DNA of 64,000 nt from CAWCGU01 sp963795195 (GCA_963795195.1 CAWCGU010000006.1:1612001-1676000); one strand, 5' to 3'; counted from the first letter of the stretch, positions 26,495 to 35,054 are shown. The notes: generated by a model from the sequence alone, not told the origin. Numbers and translations are program-made.

Positions 26495-26845
26495 ATGAGC
26501 AAGCGAAACAAGTTCATCGCGGCGGGCGCCGCGGTCCTCACAATCGCCGCGGGTGGCACAGCCGTGGCGGTCGCCGGATCCGGTGGGGACGACGCCGGGG
26601 ACAGCGAACAGCCCATCACCGGCTCCGCGCTGCAGCAGGCGGAGTCGGCGGCACTCGCTCACACCGGTGAGGGCACGGTCACCGAGACGGAGGTCGGTGA
26701 CGAGGAGAGCCGCTACGAGGTCGAGGTCACCCTCGACGACGGCAGCCAGGTCGACGTCCAGCTCGACGGCGACTTCAACGTGGTCGGTTCGGAGGCCGAC
26801 GACGATACGAGCGAGGACGAGGCGGACGAAACACCGGGCTCCTGA
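26495..26845 (+). CDS. Secreted PepSY-domain protein
   Basis: 116 residues from the ATG at 26495, which has GGAGG eight bases upstream. A signal or anchor helix (KFIAAGAAVLTIAAGGTAVAVA) precedes a PepSY-type repeat (ITGSALQQAESAALAHTGEGTVTETEVGD, then YEVEVTLDDGSQVDVQLD), ending in an acidic tail. PepSY domains often inhibit extracytoplasmic proteases or sense ligands. Such genes commonly sit beside OmpR/HK pairs, as here, which suggests it is a regulated or signalling partner of the next two genes. Confidence 0.85.
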   Translation: MSKRNKFIAAGAAVLTIAAGGTAVAVAGSGGDDAGDSEQPITGSALQQAESAALAHTGEGTVTETEVGDEESRYEVEVTLDDGSQVDVQLDGDFNVVGSEADDDTSEDEADETPGS

Positions 26846-26862
26846 CTGAGCCTGAGCCACGC

Positions 26863-26899
26863 TGAGGTCCCGTCTCGCAGGCTGCGAGGCGGGTCCTCA
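26863..26899 (+). terminator. Rho-independent-type hairpin
   Basis: TGAGGTCCCGTCTCGCAG pairs with CTGCGAGGCGGGTCCTCA (18 positions, one mismatch and one G-U) with almost no loop, followed by a T-rich run (TCGTTTCGCTGTTTCTC). It lies between the PepSY gene and the regulator, so it may separate or attenuate their transcription. Confidence 0.65.
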
Positions 26900-26952
26900 G
26901 TCGTTTCGCTGTTTCTCATCACACTCTCATCTTTTTCCCGGAGACTGTGTGG

Positions 26953-27630
26953 ATGAGGATCCTTGTGGTCGAGGACGAACCGAAGATGGCGGCCTTGATC
27001 GGACGCGGGCTGCGTGAGGACGGAGTCGCGGTGGACCTTTGCGATCGCGGCGAGGATGCCCTCTACCGCGCCGCCGCGACCGAGTACGACGCGATCGTGC
27101 TGGACGTGATGCTGCCGGGGATCGATGGGTTTGAGACCTGCAAACGGCTTCGCCAGGATGGGGTCTGGTCGCCGGTGCTGATGCTGACCGCGCGTGACGC
27201 CGTCAGCGACCGCGTCCAGGGGCTGGATCACGGCGCCGACGATTACCTGCTGAAGCCGTTTTCGTTCGCCGAGTTGCTGGCCCGGCTGCGCGCGTTGAGC
27301 CGGCGCGGAGCGGTCGAGCGACCGGTGATCCTCGAGGTCGGCGACCTGCTGCTCAACCCGGCGACGCGGCAGGTCTGGAGGGCGGGAACCGAGATCGGGC
27401 TATCGACCAAGGAGTTCTCGCTGCTCGAGGTGTTCATGAGGCGCCCGGGCCAGGTGCTTTCGCGATTCCAGCTGCTCGAGCACGCCTGGGACTACGACTA
27501 CGAGAACCGCTCGAACGTCGTCGACGTCTACGTCCGCTATCTGCGGGAGAAGATCGATCGGCCCTTTGGCGTGGACACGATCGAGACGGTGCGCGGCGCG
27601 GGCTACCGCCTGCGCGAGCGACCAACATGA
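26953..27630 (+). CDS. OmpR-family response regulator
   Basis: 225 residues from the ATG at 26953. Receiver: VVEDEPKMA, phosphoacceptor in IVLDVMLPGIDG, LMLTARD and YLLKPFSFAE. DNA-binding winged helix: LSTKEFSLLEVFMRR, LLEHAWDYDYENRSNVVDVYVRYLREKI and VRGAGYRL. The kind is close to CusR/MprA/TcrA-like regulators. Stop and kinase start overlap (ATGA at 27627). Confidence 0.96.
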   Translation: MRILVVEDEPKMAALIGRGLREDGVAVDLCDRGEDALYRAAATEYDAIVLDVMLPGIDGFETCKRLRQDGVWSPVLMLTARDAVSDRVQGLDHGADDYLLKPFSFAELLARLRALSRRGAVERPVILEVGDLLLNPATRQVWRAGTEIGLSTKEFSLLEVFMRRPGQVLSRFQLLEHAWDYDYENRSNVVDVYVRYLREKIDRPFGVDTIETVRGAGYRLRERPT

Positions 27631-28997
27631 TCGCACGCCTCTCGATCAGGGCCCGTATCGCAATCGCCTTCGCCGGCGCGCTGCTGCTCATCCTCTTGCT
27701 TGCCGGCACATTCGTGTATCTGCGGGTGTCGGACTCGCTGACCAGCACTCTCGACGACCGCCTTGAGGTTCAGGTCGCCGAGTTGATCGCTTTCACCGCC
27801 GACGGTGGGCTCCCGGCAGGCGGTCTGCCTGGAGCGACCGACGACGAGGATGGGTTCTCACAGCTCGTTCGCCCCGGCGGTGAGGTGGTCGCATCGTCAC
27901 TGGCGCCAGAAGTCGGTGCGGCCCTCGACGCCGAAGCCCTGCGACGAGCGAGAAGCGATCCGGTCACCGAGGAACTGGCAATCGCCGGCGTCGATGGCGA
28001 AGCCCGGGTCACAGCCGCTCCGGCTGACGGCCCCGCAGGAGAACTGCTCGTCGTCGCCGGGATCTCAACCGAGGATCGAGCCGACGCGCTGGCGGGCATT
28101 CTCGGAGCATTCGCGATCGGGGGTCCGCTGGCCCTTCTGCTCGCCGCGGGCCTCGGCTATCTGCTCGCGGCGCGGTCGCTGGCGCCGGTCGAAGCGATCC
28201 GGCGCCGCGCCGGCGAGATCACGCTCAGGCACTCCGGTGAGCGCCTGCCGCTGCCCGCGGCCGACGACGAAATCCGCCGGCTCGGCGAAACGCTGAACAC
28301 GATGCTCAACCGCATCGAGGGCTCGCTCGAGCGCGAGCGGGTTTTCGTCGCCGACGCCGCTCACGAACTGCGCACGCCGCTGGCCGTCCTGCGCGCCGAG
28401 CTCGAGCTCGCGTTGCGCCCTGATCGCACGCCCGGGGAGATGCGCGCCGCGCTGGACTCCGCGGCCGAGGAAGCTCGGCGCCTATCGCGGCTGGCCGAGG
28501 ACCTGCTGGTGATCGCCCGTTCCGACGAAGGCGGTCTGCCGATCAAGCGGGAGAAGGTGGACCTGCAACCGCTGCTGGAGCGGGTGGCGACGCGCCTCGA
28601 GCCGGCCGCTGTCGAGGCAGGGCGCACGATCCGCGTCGAGTCGGCAACCGGCCTGCGCGCGGACCTGGACACGATGCGAATCGAGCAGGCCCTTGGCAAC
28701 CTCCTGGACAACGCGCTTCGGCACGGCGAGGGAGAGGTCCTGATTGCCGGCGGAGCGCAGGGCGAATCGGTCTTCGTCGAAGTCTCCGACGATGGCCCCG
28801 GCTTCCCGCCAGGCTTCGAGGCGGGGGCGTTCGAACGCTTCAGCCGCGCGGATCAAGCTCGCACCGAAGGAGGCTCCGGTCTCGGGTTGGCGATAGTGCG
28901 CGCGATTGCAGAAGCCCACGGCGGGAGCGCCGGCATAGGCGGCGGAGGCGGCACCACGGTCCGCATTGAGCTCCCAGCCGTCGCGGCCGGCAACTGA
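27627..28997 (+). CDS. Sensor histidine kinase
   Basis: 456 residues. TM1 (IAFAGALLLILLLAGTFVYL), an extracytoplasmic region of ~120 residues, TM2 (ILGAFAIGGPLALLLAAGLGYLLA), HAMP, then HisKA with VADAAHELRTPLAVLRAELELAL and the ATPase domain with NLLDNALRHGEG, SDDGPGFPPGF and GGSGLGLAIVRAIAEAHGG. Partner of the adjacent regulator by overlap; the PepSY protein just upstream may feed its sensor domain or be its target. Confidence 0.95.
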   Translation: MIARLSIRARIAIAFAGALLLILLLAGTFVYLRVSDSLTSTLDDRLEVQVAELIAFTADGGLPAGGLPGATDDEDGFSQLVRPGGEVVASSLAPEVGAALDAEALRRARSDPVTEELAIAGVDGEARVTAAPADGPAGELLVVAGISTEDRADALAGILGAFAIGGPLALLLAAGLGYLLAARSLAPVEAIRRRAGEITLRHSGERLPLPAADDEIRRLGETLNTMLNRIEGSLERERVFVADAAHELRTPLAVLRAELELALRPDRTPGEMRAALDSAAEEARRLSRLAEDLLVIARSDEGGLPIKREKVDLQPLLERVATRLEPAAVEAGRTIRVESATGLRADLDTMRIEQALGNLLDNALRHGEGEVLIAGGAQGESVFVEVSDDGPGFPPGFEAGAFERFSRADQARTEGGSGLGLAIVRAIAEAHGGSAGIGGGGGTTVRIELPAVAAGN

Positions 28998-29157
28998 ATG
29001 GTCACCCGCGGGGCGCTCAGCGCGTTGTCGAGCTCCACGATCCGAACCAGGGCCGCCTCGGCGGTCGGGTGGTTTGGGCGTCGGTGGCGTCGGTGGCGTC
29101 GGTTTGCCTGACGCTCGACCCAAACTCGGATGTCACATCTGATCCGCGGCGAATGAC
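28998..29157. other. Non-coding stretch with short direct repeats
   Basis: From 28998 to 29402 (about 405 bases) no convincing gene is seen on either strand. Around 29077-29105 a 9-base unit (GTCGGTGGC) repeats about three times, flanked by a weak inverted repeat (GTTTGGG at 29072, CCCAAAC at 29119). The tRNA fragment at 29158-29204 follows. From 29205 to the Fic stop I see only short frames with stops. Confidence 0.5.
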
Positions 29158-29204
29158 GAACGCCCCGAGCAGATTCGAACCTGCGGCCTACTCCTTAGGA
29201 GGGA
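29158..29204 (-). repeat. 3'-half fragment of tRNA-Arg(CCT), attachment-site-like
   Basis: It matches the 3' part of the intact tRNA (31974-32021) over anticodon loop, variable region, T-arm and acceptor strand: 45 of 48 aligned positions agree, with two substitutions and one deletion, in the same orientation. The two substitutions are the two sides of the outer T-stem pair (C-G to G-C), a compensatory change. The 5' half of a tRNA is absent. A 3'-end duplication like this is the footprint left by tRNA-targeting integrative elements. Confidence 0.7.
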
Positions 29205-29402
29205 CTTCGGAGGAGGAACGGCCGGGTTTGTCCGGTCGCGAATGGCCTGCAGACCGCGCCTTTTGGGGAATGCGAGTGGTCCGTCCGTGGCTTCCCTTAC
29301 CGCCCGGATTTACCCGTTTCGTACCTCCCGGGTTCAAGCTCAAGCGAAGCCCCTCCTTCGAGACCGGTCCGGGCGTCGCAGAATCAAGCTGGCCTCAGGC
29401 GG

Positions 29403-30593
29403 TTATGCGCCCGCGCTCGCCTCGGACCGATGCTCCTCGGTCGATGGCGGCCCCGCATCCTGCAGCAGTGCAAGGTAGGCGTCAAAGCGAAAGACACGTC
29501 GGCGTCGGCCGCCGGTGATCTCCCGCAGGAGCCCGATCTCAACAAACGTGGCCACAAGTTGGTTCGCGGTTGCGAACGAGACGCCGAGTGAATCCTTGAC
29601 CAGGTTCACGTTCACCAATGGGCGATCGAACAGAAGCTCGTGCAGATGAAGTCCATTGAGTCCGGTGTGCTCTCCCACCAGTTCCCCATGGCGTTCTCGA
29701 AGATCAAGGATCGCCTGCGCTGTTGCAGCGGACTCGATCGCGGTCTGGGCGACTCCGTCCAGGAAAAACCGAAGCCAGCCTTCCCAGTCGCCCCGACGGC
29801 GGATCGCTGTGAGGCGGTCGTAGTACTCAGCCCGGTTTTGTTTGAGGTAGTAGCTCAGGTAAAGCAGCGGGCGGTGGAGCACACCGCGATGGACGAGCAG
29901 GAAGGTGATCAGCAAACGCCCGACACGCCCGTTTCCATCGATGAAGGGATGGATCGTCTCGAACTGGGCGTGCGCCAATCCGACATCCAAGAGAACCGGC
30001 AATGCGGCCTCGGAGTGCAGAAAGGTTTCCAGTCCGTCGAGCGCAGCGTGCATTTCCGGCACCGGCGGGGGAACGAAAGTCGCGCGTTCGATAGGAGCGT
30101 TCTCTGGCCCAATCCAGTTCTGATCTCGGCGAAACTCCCCCGGAAGCCGATGCGCCCCCCGTCCGGTTCGCAGAAGCTCTGCATGAATCTCGCGGATCAG
30201 ACGCTTCGAAAGGGGTAGCGAGGAAAGTCGCTCGAGTCCGAAGTTCATCGCCCGCACGTAATTGAGCACCTCCTCGACATCATCAGGAAGGCCCGGGGTG
30301 GAGGGCTCGAGCTCGGCAACAAGTACGTCGTCCAGCGTGCTCTGAGTGCCCTCAATTTGGGAGCTCAGCACCGCTTCGCGCCGGATGTACATGGCGACAA
30401 ACAGGTCTGGGTTGGGCACGGTCTGAATCACCCCGTCGAGCCGGCCAAGTGCCTGGTCGGCGGCGGAGAGCAGATTTAACATCTCCGTGTCGACTTGGAT
30501 TGGCGGATCGGGTGGAAGCGGCGCCGGGATGAACGCGTCGTAGCCTTCCGTCTGCGTGACGAATGTCCCAGCCCGTGTCGTTTCGAAAGTCAT
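29403..30593 (-). CDS. Fic-domain protein with N-terminal inhibitory helix
   Basis: 396 residues. Fic core HPFIDGNGRVGR (about residue 214) with catalytic His and the anion-binding loop; family members transfer AMP or other nucleotide moieties to a target hydroxyl. An upstream SSQIEGT matches the (S/T)xxxE(G/N) inhibitory helix, placed N-terminal to the Fic fold (class II), so the enzyme should be auto-inhibited. The C-terminal ~95 residues look like a winged helix (VNVNLVKDSLGVSFATANQLVATFVEIGLL), suggesting DNA binding. It is in the island between the tRNA fragment and the tRNA. No separate antitoxin is visible. Confidence 0.93.
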   Translation of the reverse strand: MTFETTRAGTFVTQTEGYDAFIPAPLPPDPPIQVDTEMLNLLSAADQALGRLDGVIQTVPNPDLFVAMYIRREAVLSSQIEGTQSTLDDVLVAELEPSTPGLPDDVEEVLNYVRAMNFGLERLSSLPLSKRLIREIHAELLRTGRGAHRLPGEFRRDQNWIGPENAPIERATFVPPPVPEMHAALDGLETFLHSEAALPVLLDVGLAHAQFETIHPFIDGNGRVGRLLITFLLVHRGVLHRPLLYLSYYLKQNRAEYYDRLTAIRRRGDWEGWLRFFLDGVAQTAIESAATAQAILDLRERHGELVGEHTGLNGLHLHELLFDRPLVNVNLVKDSLGVSFATANQLVATFVEIGLLREITGGRRRRVFRFDAYLALLQDAGPPSTEEHRSEASAGA

Positions 30594-30839
30594 AGTTGCT
30601 CGCTAAAGGCGTGCGTAATACGGCCGCCGCGTCCGGAGCCATATTTTAGCCTGCACCGTGCTGGCATAATAAGGACCGGAGACCGGGGCCGATATTTCAT
30701 CCCACAATGACTCGCATTGCCCACCAGGCACAGCGTCCAAAGAGCGGGGCCCGCTCTCCTCAGCGGAAGCAGCACATCCGACCGGAGCACCCCCAGCAGC
30801 GGCTCCGCAACATCCCATCGGCGGACTGGTTACTGAACC

Positions 30840-31847
30840 ATGTCTACCTGCGCAATGCGACGACGGGGCTGCGTGATCGCGGCATCCGTCATTTTGACTC
30901 TGGTCTTCGCGCCAGCGGCAAGCGGGTCATTCCCTGGGAAGAACGGCCGAATCATCTTCACCGGCTTGGCCAATGGAGGTTCGATACACCCGGTTGGCAC
31001 CGACATCTATTCGCTGCGCTCTGGGAGCCGTACGCCGTTGCAGTTGACCTCGCAACGGCCCGCCAGCGATGCAAGCTTCTCCGCCGACGGCGAGACGATC
31101 ATCTTCACGCGGCTCGGACGGTGCGGTGGGCGCCCCTGCGAGTCGATCTACCGGATGGGCCAGCACGGCGGCGCTAAGCGTCGGATCACGGACATGGAGC
31201 GTTACCGGACGGTCGTGCGTGACACGAACCCCAGCATGTCTCCAGACGGTCAGCGGATCGTCTTTGAACGAGCCATCGGACCCGGCAGGAAAAGTCGGAT
31301 CTTCGTTATGGATCAAGACGGTTCGCGCCAACGACCACTCACGGGCTACTACCCGACTCGTAGCGATGGGGCCGAGCCCAAGTTCTCCCCTGACGGAAAG
31401 CGGATTGTCTTTTCCCGGCCAGAGGCGTCTGGTGTCCGAAATCTCTGGATCATGAATGCCAACGGCGGCAATGCACGTCCATTGACGGCCGCGGCAGCGC
31501 CGGATACACCGGAGTTCAGCCCTGACTACTCACCCGATGGCAAGCTGATCACCTTCTCGCGGACCAGCGGAGTGGTGCAATCCGGCGTCGTCAGCGTGGA
31601 GCAGGACGTCTGGGTGATAGGCGTCGACGGATCCTCTGAGGTGAACTTGACTCCAGGTGCCCTCTACGGGGCAGATCCGAGCTTCGCTCCTGACGGAGAC
31701 GAGATCGTGTTTGTGGGCTCGTCGGGCGAAGGTGGCGCCGGCATCTACACGATGGGCGCGGATGGTTCGGATCCCAAACTTCAGAGCGGTAGTTCCGGGC
31801 TGGCCAGCGAAACCGATCCTGCGTGGCAGCCGCTCCCGCGGCCGTAG
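30840..31847 (+). CDS. Secreted TolB-like beta-propeller protein
   Basis: 335 residues from 30840 (or 309-331 with later ATGs). The signal peptide CVIAASVILTLVFAPAASGS leads into at least five PD40/TolB repeats, seen as FSADGETIIFT, MSPDGQRIVFE, FSPDGKRIVFS, YSPDGKLITFS and FAPDGDEIVFV. The fold is a six-bladed propeller used for protein or glycan contacts; no enzyme signature is seen. The gene stands alone in the island and faces away from the Fic gene, with 246 bases between them that contain no other gene. Confidence 0.85.
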   Translation: MSTCAMRRRGCVIAASVILTLVFAPAASGSFPGKNGRIIFTGLANGGSIHPVGTDIYSLRSGSRTPLQLTSQRPASDASFSADGETIIFTRLGRCGGRPCESIYRMGQHGGAKRRITDMERYRTVVRDTNPSMSPDGQRIVFERAIGPGRKSRIFVMDQDGSRQRPLTGYYPTRSDGAEPKFSPDGKRIVFSRPEASGVRNLWIMNANGGNARPLTAAAAPDTPEFSPDYSPDGKLITFSRTSGVVQSGVVSVEQDVWVIGVDGSSEVNLTPGALYGADPSFAPDGDEIVFVGSSGEGGAGIYTMGADGSDPKLQSGSSGLASETDPAWQPLPRP

Positions 31848-31976
31848 TTGCTGCCATGAGTCCTCGCTCGAACAATCACCCGCGTGTGAGCCCGATCCGG
31901 CAGCGCTTCGACTGTTGCCGGCGCGAGCGGCCGCACCTCCGCGCTCCGTGGAAGCCGCGCCTTGCGAACTTAGGAA

Positions 31977-32050
<74 letters not shown>

Positions 32051-32143
32051 CTGGGTGGAGATTACGGCTCTAGCGCGCGGATTCTGCGCTCTCCCGCTCG
32101 GCGTGTCGACCAGCCCGACCAATGGGCGCAACTGCGACATCGC

Positions 32144-32542
32144 CTACTCGCTCAGCCCGGCGGCTTCGAGGGCCTGCTGCTCAGACTCGAAAAACTGCCA
32201 GCGGACGATCTTGCCGTTACGGAAGGCGGCGAGGGCGCAGATGTCGACTTCCATCTGTATCCCGCTGCTCGGTCCACGTCCCCACCACCGCAGCGAAGCG
32301 AGAACGTGGTCGTCAAAGTCGCGCATCTCGCGGAGCTCGATCGAGAAGTCGTCCCAAATCTCTGTCGTCTGGGCTATGCCTTGCATCAGACCCTCGTGCC
32401 CGTGGAAGGACTGGAGGTCCGGTGCATCCGGAAGCGGAGTGAAGACAACGCTCGGGTCGAACCGCTCGAGCAGCGCCAGCGTGTCCTCACGCGCGAATGC
32501 CTCGACGACGGCCCGGCAAACCTCCACGTTCTCCTGGGACAT
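32144..32542 (-). CDS. NTF2/SnoaL-like protein, array member 4 (intact)
   Basis: 132 residues. It begins MSQENVEVCRAVVEAFAR and ends EAAGLSE, the same ends as its neighbours. The SnoaL/NTF2 alpha+beta cone is indicated by LALLERFDPSVVFTPLP, FHGHEGLMQGIAQ and the strand pattern LASLRWWGRG...ICALAAFRNGKIVRWQFF. No fixed catalytic set exists in the fold; members bind small ligands or act as isomerases/hydrolases. Only 3 bases separate it from the upstream unit, so the array is probably one transcript. Confidence 0.85.
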   Translation of the reverse strand: MSQENVEVCRAVVEAFAREDTLALLERFDPSVVFTPLPDAPDLQSFHGHEGLMQGIAQTTEIWDDFSIELREMRDFDDHVLASLRWWGRGPSSGIQMEVDICALAAFRNGKIVRWQFFESEQQALEAAGLSE

Positions 32543-32545
32543 TGC

Positions 32546-33136
32546 CTACTCGCTCAGCCCGACGAGGCCAAGGGCTTCCTTCCTGTTATTGAAGATGGTG
32601 GCTCGCACCAACTCTCCTCCCAGGACGGTGAAGACGTACCAGACCTCGGTTTCCACCGGTTCACCGCTCTGGGCGCCGCGAGACTGATGGAGGGAGCGGA
32701 CTACGACGTGGTCACCGGCGTCGAAGAACTCCTCGGCGGTCATTACCAGCTCGTCGAAGCTCTCAGCCCAGTCGAGGGTCACTTGCAGAAATCCCTCGGG
32801 GCCGTGGTATGTGCCAGCGAGCGTGTACAGCTCGGCGTGACGCTCATCCATCGTCAGTCCGCTGTCGCTCCTTCCCTAGTCGCGCATGAACACGATGACT
32901 TGATCGTCGCCCGCCTCGATGATGCTTTCGATGTCGACGGTACAGTCGTTCCAGGCCTCATTCCAGCGCAGCACGTGGTCAAAGATTGCCTCGTGCCCCC
33001 GGCCAATCCGCCCGTTGGGAAGGTTGGTCCCGTCCCACACAACGTCCTCGTCATAAGCAGTCATGGCGGTCTGGAAGTCCGCAGCCAAAAAGGCCTCCCA
33101 CATCTGCCGCACGATCTCCACGTTCTCCTGCGACAT
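32546..33136 (-). pseudogene. Chimeric NTF2/SnoaL-like pseudogene, array member 3
   Basis: A frame from the ATG at 33136 (MSQENVEIVRQMWEAF...) runs 86 codons to an in-frame TAG at 32876-32878. After the stop the same frame continues (GRSDSGLTMDERHAELYTLAG), then switches to what reads as the C-terminal two thirds of another copy (YHGPEGFLQVTLDWAESFDELV to EALGLVGLSE). So one NTF2 copy has lost its end and been joined to a copy that has lost its start. Recombination between tandem paralogues that removed the middle is the likeliest cause. A shorter product from the ATG at 32851 is possible. Confidence 0.65.
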
Positions 33137-33138
33137 CG

Positions 33139-33525
33139 CTACTCGCTCAGCCCAGCGGCCTCGAGGGCCTCGGCCTTGTTGCGAAACGTCTGTTGTCGGA
33201 CGACGAGTCCGTCCTTGATCGTGAAAAGAAAAGCGAATCGGTCCCCCAGGCCGATTTCGCTCACCCGCCCGGCTCCACCCATACGAGTCACTGCGATCAC
33301 GCTGTTGCCCGCGTCTATCAACTCTTCGGGTTCGAGTGTGTAGCCGATCACGGACTTGCGGTTCTCCTCGTACAGCCCACGCAGGGCCTCCTTGCCGTGG
33401 TGATTGCCGAGCAGTAGCGTCACGAACTCCACCTCAGGGTCATACGACTCGAGCATGGCGTCGAGGTCGCCACGACTGAGCGCCTCGAACCCCGCCCGCA
33501 CCACCTCCACGTTCTCCTGTGACAT
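33139..33525 (-). CDS. NTF2/SnoaL-like protein, array member 2 (intact)
   Basis: 128 residues beginning MSQENVEVVRAGFEALSRGDLDAM and ending EALEAAGLSE. Fold elements: ESYDPEVEFVTLLLG, HHGKEALRGLYEE and FAFLFTIKDGLVVRQQTF. The start is preceded by GAGATACTGCG and GGGCG, also found just before array member 1, which supports origin by tandem duplication. The ligand or reaction is unknown. Confidence 0.85.
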   Translation of the reverse strand: MSQENVEVVRAGFEALSRGDLDAMLESYDPEVEFVTLLLGNHHGKEALRGLYEENRKSVIGYTLEPEELIDAGNSVIAVTRMGGAGRVSEIGLGDRFAFLFTIKDGLVVRQQTFRNKAEALEAAGLSE

Positions 33526-33543
33526 CGCCCGCGCAGTATCTCC

Positions 33544-33766
33544 CTACTCGCTCAGGCCGGCGGGAACTTCTCTGGCAGCACAGCGAAGCCGTCAACAGTC
33601 CCAAGCCACTCCGCCAGCGGCTCGCCATGCCGGCGGTGCCGTGTTCATGCCTTCCTTCAGGATTGATGAACTCGATATCGGGGTCGGCCCAATCCGCTGT
33701 CGAGAAGTCTCCCTTCTCCCAGCGTGCGTAGATCGAGCGCACGACCTCCAGGTTCTCCTGCGACAT
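33544..33766 (-). pseudogene. Truncated NTF2/SnoaL-like gene, array member 1
   Basis: The start MSQENLEVVRSIYARWEKGD at 33766 and the strand PDIEFINPEGRHEHG are family-like. The frame then turns into Arg/Ser-rich sequence, while another frame ends in AGLSE and a TAG at 33544-33546, the common array C terminus. The 223-base span is not a multiple of three and is far short of the ~390 of intact units, so an internal deletion with frame change is likely. Confidence 0.6.
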
Positions 33767-33914
33767 CGCCCGCAGTATCTCGCGTGGGGACGCCCACAGC
33801 GGACGCCCGTTTGGGCACCGGCGCAATTCCAGTGCCCAAACCCGGCCTAATTGAGCAGTATCCAACCGCATCTACGAAGACTGGCTAATCCCGAGAACGG
33901 TACGTTCGCCTCAG

Positions 33915-35042
33915 GTGCAGATGCGGGTCCTCCAACTGCGCGCATTGGGAGCGCTGACGACGACTCTCTGTTTCGCCGTGGTCGCGTGCTCGGAGTCCAG
34001 CGAGGATTCCGGGGAAGCGCCCGTTGCGAATAAGGGCGCGAAGCTCTTCGGGCTGGTGCTCCAGGGGTTCGACAACTCGATCGACGGCGCGGCGCTGGTC
34101 CAGGCGAACCCGTTCACGGTGCGGATGGTGCTCGCCGAGAGCATCATCGAAAGCGGCTCTGACCCCTGCCAGCCATACACCGGTGCCGGCAGCTCGTGCA
34201 CCTGGCACCAGTCCGATCAGGAGATCGGCGCGACGGCCAAGGCCGGAGCGATCCCGCTGCCGGTCCTGTACGGCAAGTCCAACAGGGCGCCACTCGATGG
34301 CGACGCCGCGAAGAAGTGGAAGACGTTCATTGCCAGCGCGGTCAAGCGCTACGGCCCCGGCGGCGTTTTCTGGCAGGGCCCCTTCCAGCAACTCTTCCCC
34401 GGCGCGAGCCCGAAGCCGGTCAGGATCTGGCAGATCTGGAACGAGCCGGGATCGCCGACTTACTTCGAGAATCCGAACCCGGCCGAGTACCTGAAGCTGT
34501 TGAAGGCAGCCCGCAGCCAGATCCGCAAGATCGACGGCAAGGCGAAGATCATGGTCGGGGGTCTTTTCTCCAGCACCGACAAGGGTTCGATCAAGGGCCG
34601 TATCCCGGCGGTCGAGTTCGCCAGGAGGCTCTACGGCCTGGAGGGGGCCAGGGAGGCGTTCGACTACATGGCGCTGCACCCCTACGCGCGCGATGTCAAC
34701 GACATGGTCAACCAGATCGAGCAGCTAACCGATGTCATGAAGGAGGCCAGGGACGGCGGCAAGACGAAACTCGCGATCACCGAGCTGGGCTGGTCATCCA
34801 ACAGGCCCGACGGCAGTCTGCTCGCCAAGGGACCGGAGGGCCAGGCGAATACGCTCCAGGAGGCATTCGAGAAGCTGAGCGCTTCCAAGGGCAGGTACAA
34901 GCTCTACACGGTCGACTGGTTCTCGCTGCGAGACGCCCCGGCGAAGCAGAGCTCGTGCACGAACTGTCCTTACGCCGGCCTCAACAAGGTCAACGGCGAG
35001 CACAAGAAGTCGTGGCGCACCTTCCTTTCGTTCACGAAGTGA
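33915..35042 (+). CDS. Secreted glycoside hydrolase-like TIM-barrel lipoprotein
   Basis: 375 residues. The leader (ALGALTTTLCFAVVAC, a lipobox-like Cys) is followed by Ser/Glu-rich mature sequence. The clan GH-A pattern is visible: the acid/base Glu in IWQIWNEPGSP and a second Glu in KLAITELGWSSN, about 130 residues later, with HPYARDV between; GH39 or a related family fits best. Substrate unknown. It follows the NTF2 array on the opposite strand and is convergent with the next gene. Confidence 0.82.
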   Translation: MQMRVLQLRALGALTTTLCFAVVACSESSEDSGEAPVANKGAKLFGLVLQGFDNSIDGAALVQANPFTVRMVLAESIIESGSDPCQPYTGAGSSCTWHQSDQEIGATAKAGAIPLPVLYGKSNRAPLDGDAAKKWKTFIASAVKRYGPGGVFWQGPFQQLFPGASPKPVRIWQIWNEPGSPTYFENPNPAEYLKLLKAARSQIRKIDGKAKIMVGGLFSSTDKGSIKGRIPAVEFARRLYGLEGAREAFDYMALHPYARDVNDMVNQIEQLTDVMKEARDGGKTKLAITELGWSSNRPDGSLLAKGPEGQANTLQEAFEKLSASKGRYKLYTVDWFSLRDAPAKQSSCTNCPYAGLNKVNGEHKKSWRTFLSFTK

Positions 35043-35054
35043 CCTGAGCTGGCC

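Larger units (their letters stand above)
29158..31973. mobile_element. Putative remnant of tRNA-Arg-integrated island (Fic and TolB-like genes)
   Basis: The 2.8-kb stretch is bounded by the tRNA 3' fragment on the left and the 3' end of the intact tRNA on the right, as direct repeats. It carries a Fic protein, a TolB-like secreted protein and locally more A+T-rich spacer DNA (about 30600-30720). No integrase, excisionase or plasmid gene remains, so mobility is inferred from the boundaries alone; it may be a decayed element or a cargo piece. Confidence 0.4.

Noticed and set aside
26953..27630. Naming the regulator cusR or mprA
   Set aside because: OmpR-family sequence alone does not fix the stimulus or ortholog; left unnamed.
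29158..29204. Second functional tRNA gene
   Set aside because: No 5' half, no acceptor pairing partner and no D-arm; only a 3' fragment.
29205..29402. Integrase remnant next to the tRNA fragment
   Set aside because: Translated in the frames checked it shows only short frames with stops and no recombinase motif; nothing to support it.
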